DNA of 64,000 nucleotides from the NCBI RefSeq assembly GCF_002573715.1, contig NZ_PDHM01000021.1, positions 351,772-415,771 on the forward strand, in the 5' to 3' direction. The notes under the pieces are model-generated. The model searched no databases. It was not told where the DNA came from and was given only the letters and a program-made list of their open reading frames with translations. A program made the position numbers and the translations under genes. Shown in pieces: positions 7,877-16,611 of this stretch. Position 1 is the stretch's first letter; each line of letters starts with the position of its first letter. This DNA comes from Paenibacillus sp. EZ-K15 (GTDB lineage: Bacteria > Bacillota > Bacilli > Paenibacillales > Paenibacillaceae).

Positions 7877-8728
7877 TTAATCTTTTACATAAATTAAACG
7901 CTCGGTCCGTGCCATCACCTTGGTCTTCATATATGGATAATTCTCATAACAATAATCCACAAAATACCCTGGCTTCTCTCCATTCCAAGGGAAAATATCG
8001 TAGTGCATCGGAATGGTCAGATCGAATCTCGATGCTGCGGCAAGCTCTGTGGCCTCCCGGAAGCCCATATTTCCAACGATCCCGTCATTCCGGCGGAAGG
8101 CATCTCCCCCGTTGATCGGCACCATCCCGATATCAATCGAATGCGCCTGTAATCTTTCAACCAGACCAGGATAAACGACCGTATCTCCTGCATGGTAGAT
8201 CAACACGCCCTGGATATCCACCAGATATCCGACAAATCGGTGTCCAAACTGTTCATGCTCATCCAGGGTTTCATGGGCAGCCGGAATCGCCATCAGACGG
8301 AAGCCCTCAAACTGCTGCCATTGATCGCACACCGCCGCGAACAAGCGCTCCGGCGCGACACCAGCCTCTCTCATCGCTTCATGACAGCAAGCTGGTGCAA
8401 CAAAGGCTGTCTCCGGATTCTGTTTGGCTATCACCGCAATCGTTCCCAGATCCATATGATCGTCATGCTCATGGGTGATTAGTACCATGTTCGCATTCGT
8501 GATATGCTCCGGCTTCAGCGGTGCAGGGAATGCGCGCTTAAATCCCGCTTTGCGTTCCAGATCTTCTGACATATAAGGGTCGATGTAAATGACAACCTCC
8601 CCACCTTTAAGGACAACGCTCTCCTGCCCCAGGAACCATACCGCTGCCATCCCTTCGGCTGTGGACGTCCGGTTGATTTCTTCGATAAGCTGTTCGGGAC
8701 CTCGATGCTTGCTGTTCTGTTCCATCAT
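7877..8728 (-). CDS. Metallo-beta-lactamase-fold hydrolase, UlaG-like
   Basis: A 283-residue soluble protein with the metal-binding signature THEHDDHMD (His86, His88, Asp90, His91), followed by further ligands in IPAAHETLDEHE, YHAGDTVVYPGL and the C-terminal IPMHYD. The long insertion and AGDT motif resemble the L-ascorbate-6-phosphate lactonase (UlaG) branch. No ascorbate PTS genes are nearby, so the substrate is unknown. AGAAGGAG precedes the ATG; a second in-frame ATG follows directly. The gene is probably monocistronic, since a strong terminator of the fru operon lies just upstream. Confidence 0.8.
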   Translation of the reverse strand: MMEQNSKHRGPEQLIEEINRTSTAEGMAAVWFLGQESVVLKGGEVVIYIDPYMSEDLERKAGFKRAFPAPLKPEHITNANMVLITHEHDDHMDLGTIAVIAKQNPETAFVAPACCHEAMREAGVAPERLFAAVCDQWQQFEGFRLMAIPAAHETLDEHEQFGHRFVGYLVDIQGVLIYHAGDTVVYPGLVERLQAHSIDIGMVPINGGDAFRRNDGIVGNMGFREATELAAASRFDLTIPMHYDIFPWNGEKPGYFVDYCYENYPYMKTKVMARTERLIYVKD

Positions 8729-8815
8729 CTCTATTATTTCTCCTTCCCTTTCACTATCATGACTAGATTATAACATGCGGTCATCTGTAGAAATGGCCCA
8801 ACCGACAAAGAAAAA

Positions 8816-8857
8816 AACGAGTTTGGAGTAAGCAAAAATGCCCACTCCAAACTCGTT
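8816..8857 (-). terminator. Terminator of the fruRKA operon
   Basis: 14-bp perfect stem (8816-8829 / 8844-8857) with a 14-base loop; on the minus strand it runs into TTTTTTTC, a strong intrinsic terminator 20 bases after the fruA stop. Confidence 0.88.
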
Positions 8858-8877
8858 TTGTCTCATATATATGAATC

Positions 8878-10839
8878 CTAATTACGTTCAAGCGGCTTCT
8901 TCCATAGACCAAGCAGCATGCCTGATATCACCGCGCCAATAAGAACGGCCAGCAAGAACAGAAGCGCATGGTTGGCCAGAGCGGCAACAAAGATCCCCCC
9001 GTGAGGAGCAGGGACGTTGATGCTCCACAGCTGCGTCAACCCGCCGGCAACCGCCGAGCCGAGGATACAGGATGTCAGCACACGCAGCGGATCGGCTGCG
9101 GCAAACGGGATCGCGCCCTCCGTTATAAAGGAAAGGCCCATCACGTAGTTGGTCACGCCGGACTTTCGTTCCTGCTCCGTAAACTTATGCTTGAAGAACG
9201 TCGTTGCCAGCGCAATGGCGAGCGGAGGAACCATCCCGCCAGCCATAACCGCAGCCATCATGGCGCCGTTCGTGTTGCCGCTGGATGTAAATACGCCGAT
9301 CGCAAATGCATAAGCCGCTTTATTAAAGGGACCGCCCATATCAATTGACATCATTCCACCCAGAATAAGACCGAGAATCACCGCGTTGCCGGTACCCAGA
9401 TTGTTCAGAATACCAATCAGACCGAGATTGATCCAGCTGAAGAACGGATCAAACAGGTAGAACATGATGGTTCCGGTGACAAGGAGGCCGACAACCGGGT
9501 ACAGCAGAATCGGCTTTAAGCCGTCAAGCGCTTTTGGCAGCCCGGCAAATGCTTTGCGCAGCAGGATCACCACATAACCCGCCAAGAAACCTGCCGCAAG
9601 TCCGCCTAGGAATCCCGAATTGGAATTGAGGGCCATCAGGCCTCCGACCATGCCGGGCATCAATGCCGGACGATCACCTATACTCAGCGCAATGAATCCC
9701 GCCAGAACCGGAATCAGGAAATGGAAGGCGCCGTCTCCCCCGCCAATCGTCTGCAGCAGCTGAAAGAGGGGATGATGTTCACCTGCAAGCTGCTCGATCA
9801 GGAAGGAGATAGCCAGAAGAATGCCGCCTCCCACGACGAATGGCAGCATATGCGAAATACCATTCATCAGGTCCTTATACACTTTAGTGCCAATACTGCC
9901 CTTCTCTTTCGCCTGCGACTCACCGCCGCCTTCGCTCCGGTAGATCGGCGCATCGCCGCTCATCGCCTTGCGAATCAGCTCCTCCGATTTGCGGATACCG
10001 TCGCTGACAGGTCGCTGGAGCACGGGCTTTCCGTTAAAGCGGGCCATTTCCACGTTTTTGTCGGCCGCAATGATGACGCCTGCAGCCCTGCGGATTTCCT
10101 CTTCCGTCAACACGTTTTGCGCACCTTCCGAGCCATTGGTCTCCACCCGGATTTCGACGCCCATTTCCTGGGCTTTCTTCTTCAGGGCATCTTCAGCCAT
10201 AAATGTATGGGCAATACCGGTTGGGCACGCCGTTACGGCAACAACAAAAGCTTCCGAGGTTCCGGCAGGACCCTTCATAGGGTCAGATTGGGAAGTTATA
10301 TCGGATTCCTGATGCTTCTCCGATTCCTTTTTTGCCGCTTCCCTTCTCTTGGCCGCTTCCTTCTCCGCTTTGGCAGCTTCTTCAATCTCCTGTTTCGAAT
10401 CGAATAAAGCTGTTACTTCCCCGGGCGTCTTCGTATTCATCAATTGACCGATGAATTCCGCATCAATCAGCAGCCGCGATAGCGCAGCAAGCGTCCGGAG
10501 ATGGGTATTCCCGGCTCCTTCCGGAGCAGCGATCATGAAGAACACATACGCCGCCTCTCCGTCCAACGCTTCGAAATCCACGCCCTGACTGCTCTTGGCA
10601 AACACAACGGTCGGTTCATTAACAGCTTTCGTCTTTGCGTGCGGCATCGCGATGCCGCCCCCAATCCCCGTACTGGATTCGGCTTCACGCTTCAGAATCA
10701 TCTCTTTGAACAAGACCGGATCGTTGATCCGTCCGCTTGCTGCCAGGCTTGCGATCAATTCATCAATGGCTGCCTCCTTCGTGACCGCCTTTAGGTCCAT
10801 GATCATCGTTTCTTGTATCATTAAATCCGTAATTTTCAT
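8878..10839 (-). CDS. fruA: PTS fructose transporter, fused IIA-IIB-IIC
   Basis: Imports fructose and phosphorylates it to fructose 1-phosphate. The 653-residue protein holds, in order, an IIA domain (about 1-148; phosphorylated His67 in GIAMPHAKT), a charged Ala/Glu/Lys linker (150-195), an IIB domain (about 197-300; phosphocysteine Cys205 in VTACPTGIAHTF), and an IIC membrane domain (about 320-650) with GGGILLAISFLIEQ and the GGPFNKAAYAF motif. Length and domain order match FruA of Bacillus. It is the last gene of fruR-fruK-fruA, 82 bases after fruK, with GGGAG before the ATG. Confidence 0.96.
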   Translation of the reverse strand: MKITDLMIQETMIMDLKAVTKEAAIDELIASLAASGRINDPVLFKEMILKREAESSTGIGGGIAMPHAKTKAVNEPTVVFAKSSQGVDFEALDGEAAYVFFMIAAPEGAGNTHLRTLAALSRLLIDAEFIGQLMNTKTPGEVTALFDSKQEIEEAAKAEKEAAKRREAAKKESEKHQESDITSQSDPMKGPAGTSEAFVVAVTACPTGIAHTFMAEDALKKKAQEMGVEIRVETNGSEGAQNVLTEEEIRRAAGVIIAADKNVEMARFNGKPVLQRPVSDGIRKSEELIRKAMSGDAPIYRSEGGGESQAKEKGSIGTKVYKDLMNGISHMLPFVVGGGILLAISFLIEQLAGEHHPLFQLLQTIGGGDGAFHFLIPVLAGFIALSIGDRPALMPGMVGGLMALNSNSGFLGGLAAGFLAGYVVILLRKAFAGLPKALDGLKPILLYPVVGLLVTGTIMFYLFDPFFSWINLGLIGILNNLGTGNAVILGLILGGMMSIDMGGPFNKAAYAFAIGVFTSSGNTNGAMMAAVMAGGMVPPLAIALATTFFKHKFTEQERKSGVTNYVMGLSFITEGAIPFAAADPLRVLTSCILGSAVAGGLTQLWSINVPAPHGGIFVAALANHALLFLLAVLIGAVISGMLLGLWKKPLERN

Positions 10840-10921
10840 GCTGGTTCACACTCCCTTGAAATCATCGTGATGACTACCACGCTATAGCCGCGTCATAACG
10901 CCGGATTCGATGTAAGGCGGC

Positions 10922-11836
10922 TTACCATTCCGTGATCCTAACCTGCGGAAGAAGTCGATCAATCGTTTCCCGCACAGCCAAATCGTCCGAGAACGCCGTC
11001 GCGCTTCCCGAGGCGACACCTGTCCGGAATGCCTCGATCGGATCCTTGCCCATCGCAAGCGTACCGACGAATCCGGCAATCATCGAATCGCCGGCCCCGA
11101 CGGAATTACGGACTGTACCTGACGGTACGTTGGCATGATATACCCGATCAGTCGTGATAAACAAAGCCCCTTCGCCGGCCATGGAGATAAGGACATGCTG
11201 CGCTCCTTCCTCGAGCAGCTTTCGGCCGTACTCCACAAGCTTCTCGCTTGAGTCGATAACGACGCCGAATAACTCGGCCAGTTCGTGATGATTCGGCTTA
11301 ACAAGGAGCGGCTTCCAGGCCAAAGCCTTCATCAGCGCCTCGCCGGTGGTGTCCATCACGAATTCGGCGCCGCTCTTCCGGCACGCTTCGATAAGACGGC
11401 CATAGAAGTCAGTTCCCAGCGAAGGCGGAACGCTGCCGGACAACACAACGATATCCCCTGCTTGAAGTCGTGACAGCTTATGAAGCAGCTCTTTCGTTTC
11501 TTCCTCGCGGATGATAGGACCCAGGCCGTTGATCTCGGTCTCGTCGCCATGCTTAAGTTTGACGTTGATGCGGGTATCGTCCGCGATATTTACGAAATCG
11601 GTGCGGATTCCTTCCTTGCCCAGCATCTCGTCTATATAACGACCGGTGAATCCGCCCAGGAAACCGATGGCCGTATTATCAGCTCCAAGCTGGTTCAGCA
11701 CCCGCGATACATTAATTCCTTTCCCCCCCGGAAACTTCAAGTCCCGGGTCATTCTGTTCAATCCGCCAAGCTCGATATGCTCAACTTCCACGATATAATC
11801 GATGGAAGGATTCAGTGTAACCGTATATATCATCAT
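10922..11836 (-). CDS. fruK: 1-phosphofructokinase
   Basis: Phosphorylates fructose 1-phosphate to fructose 1,6-bisphosphate. The 304-residue PfkB-type kinase begins MMIYTVTLNPSIDYIVEVEH, has the substrate-binding FPGGKGINVSRVL motif and the C-terminal NSVGAGDSMIAGF signature with the catalytic Asp. Its ATG overlaps the fruR stop (ATGA), so the two are probably translationally coupled. Operon position between fruR and fruA fixes the assignment against tagatose-6-phosphate kinase (LacC). Confidence 0.95.
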   Translation of the reverse strand: MMIYTVTLNPSIDYIVEVEHIELGGLNRMTRDLKFPGGKGINVSRVLNQLGADNTAIGFLGGFTGRYIDEMLGKEGIRTDFVNIADDTRINVKLKHGDETEINGLGPIIREEETKELLHKLSRLQAGDIVVLSGSVPPSLGTDFYGRLIEACRKSGAEFVMDTTGEALMKALAWKPLLVKPNHHELAELFGVVIDSSEKLVEYGRKLLEEGAQHVLISMAGEGALFITTDRVYHANVPSGTVRNSVGAGDSMIAGFVGTLAMGKDPIEAFRTGVASGSATAFSDDLAVRETIDRLLPQVRITEW

Positions 11837-12582
11837 GATCCCTCAATTATTTTGGTTTTCTGTGAGATGGCCTTCTTCCATGATTCCGGCAAGGGCTCTG
11901 TAATTAGCGTCGCTTCGTTCAGATCCAGCAATTTAGCGAAGGAAACCTCACCTATTTTGCTGGAATCCGCAAGGACATAACTGGAGGCGGACAGCTGATG
12001 GGCTCGCCGCTTAATCAAAGCTTCTTCCGGATCGGGCGTGGTGTAGCCCATCTCTACATCCACACCGTTCGTGCCCAAAAAGCAGCGGTCAAAGCGGAAG
12101 TTGTCCATATTTTGCAGCGCAATGCTTCCGATGACGGCTTTGGTATGAATTTTCATCATGCCGCCCAGTAGATAGCTTTTGATTCGTTTGCTTACCAGCG
12201 CTTCGATGTGGGATAAACCATTTGTAACAACCGTGACGTCCTTCGCATCGATGAACGGTATCATCGCCAGCGTGGTCGTTCCCGCATCGAGGTAAATGCT
12301 TTCTCCATCCTCCACCTGTGCGGCCGCTAAACGAGCAACGACATTTTTTTGTTGAATGTTTTTGAACGTTTTTTCCTCAATTCCAGGTTCCTGTATCTTA
12401 GGGCTCGGCAGAGCCGCTCCGCCATGAATGCGCTTTAATAATTGACGTTCTTCAAGGTCGATCAAATCACGCCTTACTGTTGATTCCGAAGCTTCAAGGA
12501 GTTCAACCAATTCCTGCAACTTCACGACGCCGCGTTCTTGCAAGCGCTCTAAAATGATTCGGTATCTTTCTTCCGTCAGCAT
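11833..12582 (-). CDS. fruR: DeoR-family transcriptional regulator of the fructose operon
   Basis: A 249-residue DeoR-type repressor: N-terminal winged helix (MLTEERYRIILERLQERGVV, then SESTVRRDLIDLEERQLLKR at about 30-50), and a C-terminal sugar-phosphate-isomerase-like effector domain (YLDAGTTTLAMIPF, VVTNGLSHIEALV). In the family fructose 1-phosphate relieves repression. It is first in its operon and probably autoregulated; a cluster of TCAT repeats lies upstream (12653-12705). Expression would link fructose supply to synthesis of its own uptake and kinase. Confidence 0.93.
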   Translation of the reverse strand: MLTEERYRIILERLQERGVVKLQELVELLEASESTVRRDLIDLEERQLLKRIHGGAALPSPKIQEPGIEEKTFKNIQQKNVVARLAAAQVEDGESIYLDAGTTTLAMIPFIDAKDVTVVTNGLSHIEALVSKRIKSYLLGGMMKIHTKAVIGSIALQNMDNFRFDRCFLGTNGVDVEMGYTTPDPEEALIKRRAHQLSASSYVLADSSKIGEVSFAKLLDLNEATLITEPLPESWKKAISQKTKIIEGS

Positions 12583-12652
12583 AATGAATCCCCCCTCATT
12601 GCATATAGTACCATAACTATCTCGAAAAACAATCTAAAACTTTCAAAAACAT

Positions 12653-12705
12653 TCATAATCATTCAGGAAATCCGAAAATCATTTACCATATAGGATCATT
12701 TTCAT
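12653..12705 (-). promoter_or_regulatory. Candidate FruR operator: five TCAT repeats upstream of fruR
   Basis: TCAT occurs on the + strand at 12653, 12659, 12679, 12696 and 12702, so two pairs have a 6-bp step. They appear as GAATGATTATGAAT and GAATGAAAATGATC on the transcribed strand. The block is 70-125 bases upstream of the fruR ATG, just above a possible promoter (TTGTTT-16-TACTAT). DeoR-family proteins typically bind short direct repeats; no binding data exist here. Confidence 0.4.
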
Positions 12706-12849
12706 TCGCCATTTTTTGCTTGTTCATGACAGTTTACCCATTATCAAGCCGGCAAGTGTCGAAACATCACATAAACGTTTGTAACCTGCAGCCTCTACAC
12801 TATATACTGGTAAATAGGAAACTCTCACAGTATAGAAGAGGTGACATGA

Positions 12850-13767
12850 ATGGACCAATTGAAAGAAGCCTATGAGCGAATGGGTCTACCAGAGGATGCA
12901 ACCAAGGAACAGCTCGACGACCGGTATACGCTGCTCATGCGCCAAACCCGCTCACATCAAAGGCGGGAGCCGGACCGGGCGGAGGAGTTCGAAGCCGAGT
13001 TTGCCGAAATCACCAAAGCCTATAAATTCATCCTTGAAGAAGAGAACCGTAAAGCTTTGGAAGAGATGAATCAGAAACGGTACGGCAAATATAAAAGGTT
13101 TGCCGGGACAGCGGAGAAAACCGATCATTTCTTCCGTTATTATAAATTTCATGTGCTCGGCGGTATTGCTCTAGTCGGCGTACTCATTTATATCGTGATC
13201 AGCATTTTCAACCATCAGGCCGAGAAAGAACGGTTGGCCAATCTGCCCCCGGTTGATCTGGAAGTCATGTTCCTCGGATCTTATATGAATCAGGATGGAG
13301 GACAAGACCTCAAACCGATCGAAGACGCGATTCTGGCGCAATTCCCCGATTGGAAACGCGTAACCGTTAACATTAACTATGTACCGCCTCTGGATTCCAA
13401 CAATCCGCAGGATGCAGCCATGCTGCAAAAGGCACTGCTTGTACTGTCCACCGAGCGCCCGGACCTGTACATTATGGATCAGACTGCCTTTGATTGGGTT
13501 GGCAATCAAGGGATGGTTCGTCCGCTCGAAGCGGAGGTTGAAGGCGAGCTGAAAGAGCTGCTCAAGCCGGAGATGCTGGTAAAGGGAAAAAATGAGGAAG
13601 ACGGTTCGGAGCATGTGTATGCCGTGGATATTATGGGCAGCGCGCTTGGCGAAGAACTGCCTGTCCTTAAGAAAGAAATGTTTGCGGGCATTCGTGAAGG
13701 CACGGAACGTGACGCAAATGCATTGCGCTTCATTAAGCAATATTTGGAGACGTCCAAGCAACAATAG
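12850..13767 (+). CDS. Membrane protein with J-domain-like N-terminus and extracytoplasmic domain
   Basis: The 305-residue product begins with a J-domain-like helical region (about 1-75: LKEAYERMGLPEDATKEQLD, later YKFILEEENRKALEEMN), but no HPD motif is present at the expected loop, which reads RSHQRREPD. One transmembrane helix follows (about 101-120, GGIALVGVLIYIVISIF), then a roughly 180-residue soluble domain predicted outside the membrane. Function is unknown; without HPD it should not stimulate DnaK in the usual way. AGAGGTGAC precedes the ATG. It is convergent with a lipoprotein gene across a shared terminator. Confidence 0.75.
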   Translation: MDQLKEAYERMGLPEDATKEQLDDRYTLLMRQTRSHQRREPDRAEEFEAEFAEITKAYKFILEEENRKALEEMNQKRYGKYKRFAGTAEKTDHFFRYYKFHVLGGIALVGVLIYIVISIFNHQAEKERLANLPPVDLEVMFLGSYMNQDGGQDLKPIEDAILAQFPDWKRVTVNINYVPPLDSNNPQDAAMLQKALLVLSTERPDLYIMDQTAFDWVGNQGMVRPLEAEVEGELKELLKPEMLVKGKNEEDGSEHVYAVDIMGSALGEELPVLKKEMFAGIREGTERDANALRFIKQYLETSKQQ

Positions 13768-13790
13768 ATGCTCCCATCCATATGAATAAC

Positions 13791-13841
13791 AAAAACAGCC
13801 TCGCTGCTTAGCCTTATGGCCAAACAGCCGAGGCTGTTTTT
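13791..13841. terminator. Bidirectional terminator
   Basis: AAAAACAGCCTCG / CGAGGCTGTTTTT 13-bp stem with a 25-base loop, A-rich and T-rich flanks; serves the J-like gene on the + strand and the lipoprotein gene on the minus strand. Confidence 0.85.
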
Positions 13842-13848
13842 ATGCGCA

Positions 13849-14739
13849 TTATTGATTAACGATCGAGCTCAAGGATGTAAAGGCATGCGTGGCAAATCCT
13901 TCGGAAGGTTCACGGTGAGGGTTATTGACGCGGAAAATATAGCCCTGTCCGTCAATCTCATCCACAATGTACATCTTGGTCAGGCTCTCACCTTCGCCTA
14001 TCATATACACGGACGCATCCTCCATGCCCTTATGCTTCTCATTGCCGCCAGCCTCACGAACTTTACCTGCCTCGGCAAGCTCTTTCTCCGCTTCCCGCTT
14101 GAGTTCATCCTCGTTATAATCCGAAGGCAGCTTCGTTATCTCGACATAATAATCTTGATCCACATTCATGGTCAGCTTGTTGGTCTTTGCATCAAAGGAA
14201 AAGATATCAAATATATACAGCGCGTAACCGTCGCCCTTGGCCAGTTTGGCTGTTTTGGTCTCTTTCATGCCCTCCAGCTCAAGTTCAAAATCTTTGGTTG
14301 CAGGCAGCTGCGCGTTCTCTGAATCCGTGCCCCCGCCTCCCTCTTCCACCGTCAGCTTGGTGAGGATCAGTTGTTTCAATTCCTCTTCGCCCTCAATAGG
14401 CTGCTCCCAATACTCATACGAGACGGACTCATCTCCCTGAAGTTTGGATATCACTTGGTCCATACCAGCGCCCAGACGGAACGCGGTAGGGCCATCTGCT
14501 GTTTCAATTTCAACGGAATTGTTATCGATTTGACCTACATAGGTACCAGTTCCCTGCTTAATCTCGTACTTCGGCTCTTCGACGGGTTCAACCGGTTCCT
14601 TGAAATTATCCTCTATTGGATTCGGATTAGCCGGCGGCTGAGAAGTTGGGTCTTCACCTCCGCATGCCGTTATCGCCATCAGCAGCATTGCAGCGGTCGT
14701 TAATGCGATCATTTTGCTCAAATGCCTTCGCTTAGCCAT
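13849..14739 (-). CDS. Predicted lipoprotein of unknown function
   Basis: A 296-residue secreted lipoprotein. The signal peptide MAKRRHLSKMIALTTAAMLL leads to a lipobox ITAC at about residue 26, followed by a Pro/Asn/Glu-rich linker. The mature part has two similar-looking beta-rich halves (GTGTYVGQIDNNSVEIETAD... and FELELEGMKETKTAKLAKGD...) and ends in a YIFRVNNPHREPSEGF region. I do not recognise the family. The ATG at 14739 has GGAGGTGG just upstream; the open frame continues further but only without a ribosome-binding site or signal peptide. Confidence 0.75.
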   Translation of the reverse strand: MAKRRHLSKMIALTTAAMLLMAITACGGEDPTSQPPANPNPIEDNFKEPVEPVEEPKYEIKQGTGTYVGQIDNNSVEIETADGPTAFRLGAGMDQVISKLQGDESVSYEYWEQPIEGEEELKQLILTKLTVEEGGGGTDSENAQLPATKDFELELEGMKETKTAKLAKGDGYALYIFDIFSFDAKTNKLTMNVDQDYYVEITKLPSDYNEDELKREAEKELAEAGKVREAGGNEKHKGMEDASVYMIGEGESLTKMYIVDEIDGQGYIFRVNNPHREPSEGFATHAFTSLSSIVNQ

Positions 14740-14911
14740 AAAACCACCTCCATTATGATTAACGGGAGCCCTGCGAAAATGTTGCACAATTCCCCTTTTT
14801 TGAGGCAAATCCAATGCTTCCGCGACTTCAACGACAAGAGCATTCCCTTTTCCCATCAAACAAGGTATTCTAGTAGTACAAGATTCAATTAGTTGATAAA
14901 GGGAGATGTTC

Positions 14912-15769
14912 ATGTCTGGTAAAATTAGAATTTTTGCTGACAGTACTTGCGACTTACCACCTTCATGGATAGAAGAATATAATATCGGCATCGTTCCGCT
15001 CTACGTCGTATTCGGAGAACAATCTTTGCGCGACGGAGTCGACATTACACCGGAACAGCTATACGCCAAAGTCGATCAGATCGGCAGCCTGCCCAAAACA
15101 GCGGCACCTTCTCCGTCTGACTTCATTGCGGCCTTCACGCCTTCCATTGAACAAGGCGAGGATATCCTGTTCCTTAGCATTTCATCAGAGCTTTCCTCCA
15201 CATACCAAAATGCGTTGATCGCAGCAGGTGAGCTGCCCGAGGGCCGGGTTACCGTGTTTGATTCACGCAATCTTTCCTCCGGCATCGGACTCCTTATCAT
15301 GAAGGCTGTTCACGCGGCCAATGAAGGTTCTTCCATACCGCAAATTGTGGAGCTATTAAGCCATACCGTAAATGAAGTGGAGTGCGAATTCGTTGTCGAT
15401 ACGCTGGATTATTTATATAAAGGCGGACGCTGTTCCGGCATGCAAAACATCATTGGCAGCCTGCTGAAAATCCGCCCCGTTATCAAAGTCGTGGACGGCG
15501 GCATGATCCCCGCTTACAAGGTACGCGGCAAAAAAGAGAAGGCACTGGAGCAGATGATCCAAAATGCGCTGGCTCAAGTGGACAAAATGGACAATGATCT
15601 GATTGTTGTTGTACATACCATGGCCGAAGAGGAAGCCCGCTTCCTGCAGAAGCAGCTGCAGGAGAAAACAGGCGCACGGCAGGTTAGCATTTCTACGGCG
15701 GGTTGCGTCATTTGCAGCCACTGCGGTCCTCAAACCGTCGGACTCATGTATACCAAGAAGCCTTCATAA
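14912..15769 (+). CDS. DegV family fatty-acid-binding protein
   Basis: DegV (FakB-like) proteins bind a fatty acid and, with a FakA kinase, present it for phosphorylation. The 285-residue product has the family N-terminus KIRIFADSTCDLPPSWIEEY, DGVDITPEQLY, the TAAPSPSDF motif and LSSTYQNA, and the C-terminal HCGPQTVGLMY. The ATG at 14912 lies 6 bases after GGGAG; another ATG 6 bases upstream is too close. It is divergent from the lipoprotein gene and ends at its own terminator. No fakA gene is in the window. Confidence 0.92.
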   Translation: MSGKIRIFADSTCDLPPSWIEEYNIGIVPLYVVFGEQSLRDGVDITPEQLYAKVDQIGSLPKTAAPSPSDFIAAFTPSIEQGEDILFLSISSELSSTYQNALIAAGELPEGRVTVFDSRNLSSGIGLLIMKAVHAANEGSSIPQIVELLSHTVNEVECEFVVDTLDYLYKGGRCSGMQNIIGSLLKIRPVIKVVDGGMIPAYKVRGKKEKALEQMIQNALAQVDKMDNDLIVVVHTMAEEEARFLQKQLQEKTGARQVSISTAGCVICSHCGPQTVGLMYTKKPS

Positions 15770-15783
15770 TATCCTTCATTCGA

Positions 15784-15830
15784 AAAAGACAGTCCTGCTA
15801 TTATAACGCTCTGCTGCAGGACTGTCTTTT
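15784..15830. terminator. Terminator of the degV gene
   Basis: AAAAGACAGTCCTG / CAGGACTGTCTTTT stem of 14 bp with a 19-base loop. Confidence 0.82.
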
Positions 15831-15900
15831 CTGTACTCATGCCTCCAACCGTGCGCTTAGGACCTTATTAAACGGGCTGCCTATTGGCTAAACATGCCAT

Positions 15901-15918
15901 CCTAGACTAAAGTCTAGG
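15901..15918 (+). promoter_or_regulatory. Palindrome upstream of the LiaF-N-like membrane protein gene
   Basis: CCTAGACT-AA-AGTCTAGG is a perfect 8-2-8 inverted repeat, 93 bases before the ATG at 16011. Its size suits a dimeric regulator site; the regulator is unknown. Confidence 0.4.
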
Positions 15919-16010
15919 TGAAACATTCCCCGAAGGACCGAGGACATCCCCATCCATAACATGGTATTCTTGGATTAATCAATCTACAAAAGGAAAGGAA
16001 CGAAGTTTGT

Positions 16011-16514
16011 ATGACAAAACGTACAATCTTGGCACCGCTGCTCATCCTGCTCGGCGCATACTTACTCTTAAACCAAGGCGGATCGGTAGGCGCCGGTTCC
16101 ATCTTCGCCACATTCTGGCCTACCTTGTTCGTGATCCCGTTAGGCCTGTTTTTTCACTGGATGTACTTCTCGCTGGTTGGACGACAGGGTATCGGACTGT
16201 TAATACCGGGCGGCATTCTGCTCACAGCCGGTATTGTCAGCCAAATCGCTTCCTTGTTCGACTCGTGGGGTTCCATGTGGCCCGGCTTTATCCTGGCCGT
16301 TGCGGCAGGGCTGTTCGAGTTCTACTGGTTCGGATCGCGTAATAAGTGGCTGCTCATCCCGATTAACATTCTGACCGTATTGTCGCTGCTGTTCTTCGTG
16401 GTATTCTCAATCGGACCTGTGCTGAATTACCTGTCCGTCGTGCAGCCTGTCATCGCCGTGCTGCTTGTGCTTGGCGGAGCTTGGCTGATGCTCGGACGGA
16501 AGAGACACGGTTAA
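16011..16514 (+). CDS. Multi-pass membrane protein resembling the LiaF N-terminal region
   Basis: A 167-residue, very hydrophobic protein with about six segments that come in pairs (LAPLLILLGAYLLLNQGG, FVIPLGLFFHWMYFS, LLIPGGILLTAGIVSQIA, FILAVAAGLFEFYWFG, NILTVLSLLFFVVFSIG, QPVIAVLLVLGGAWLML). The opening resembles the membrane part of the LiaF protein at 61359-62474 (GLLLIGIGVVFLLNQ, then FSTFWPVFIIWFG; here IFATFWPTLFVIPLG). Function is unknown; an envelope-stress link is only suggested by that likeness. AAAGGAAAGG precedes the ATG. Confidence 0.7.
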   Translation: MTKRTILAPLLILLGAYLLLNQGGSVGAGSIFATFWPTLFVIPLGLFFHWMYFSLVGRQGIGLLIPGGILLTAGIVSQIASLFDSWGSMWPGFILAVAAGLFEFYWFGSRNKWLLIPINILTVLSLLFFVVFSIGPVLNYLSVVQPVIAVLLVLGGAWLMLGRKRHG

Positions 16515-16546
16515 GCATCCGCTGCACTCAACCGTTAACAACGCAT

Positions 16547-16586
16547 AAAGGCACTCCGAAGGTTGGTTAACCTTTGGAGTGCCTTT
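16547..16586. terminator. Bidirectional terminator before glpX
   Basis: AAAGGCACTCC / GGAGTGCCTTT 11-bp stem that continues inward with AAGGTT / AACCTT around a GGTT loop. It serves both the membrane protein gene and the convergent glpX. Confidence 0.85.
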
Positions 16587-16611
16587 ATGTTATGGATTCC
16601 CTGCGTTTGCA

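Noticed and set aside
9721..10407. 228-codon + strand frame inside fruA
   Set aside because: Shadow of the IIA-IIB coding region; no start signal or domain.
14740..14991. N-terminal extension of the lipoprotein
   Set aside because: It would bury the signal peptide and overlaps the divergent degV start; ATG 14739 has GGAGGTGG.
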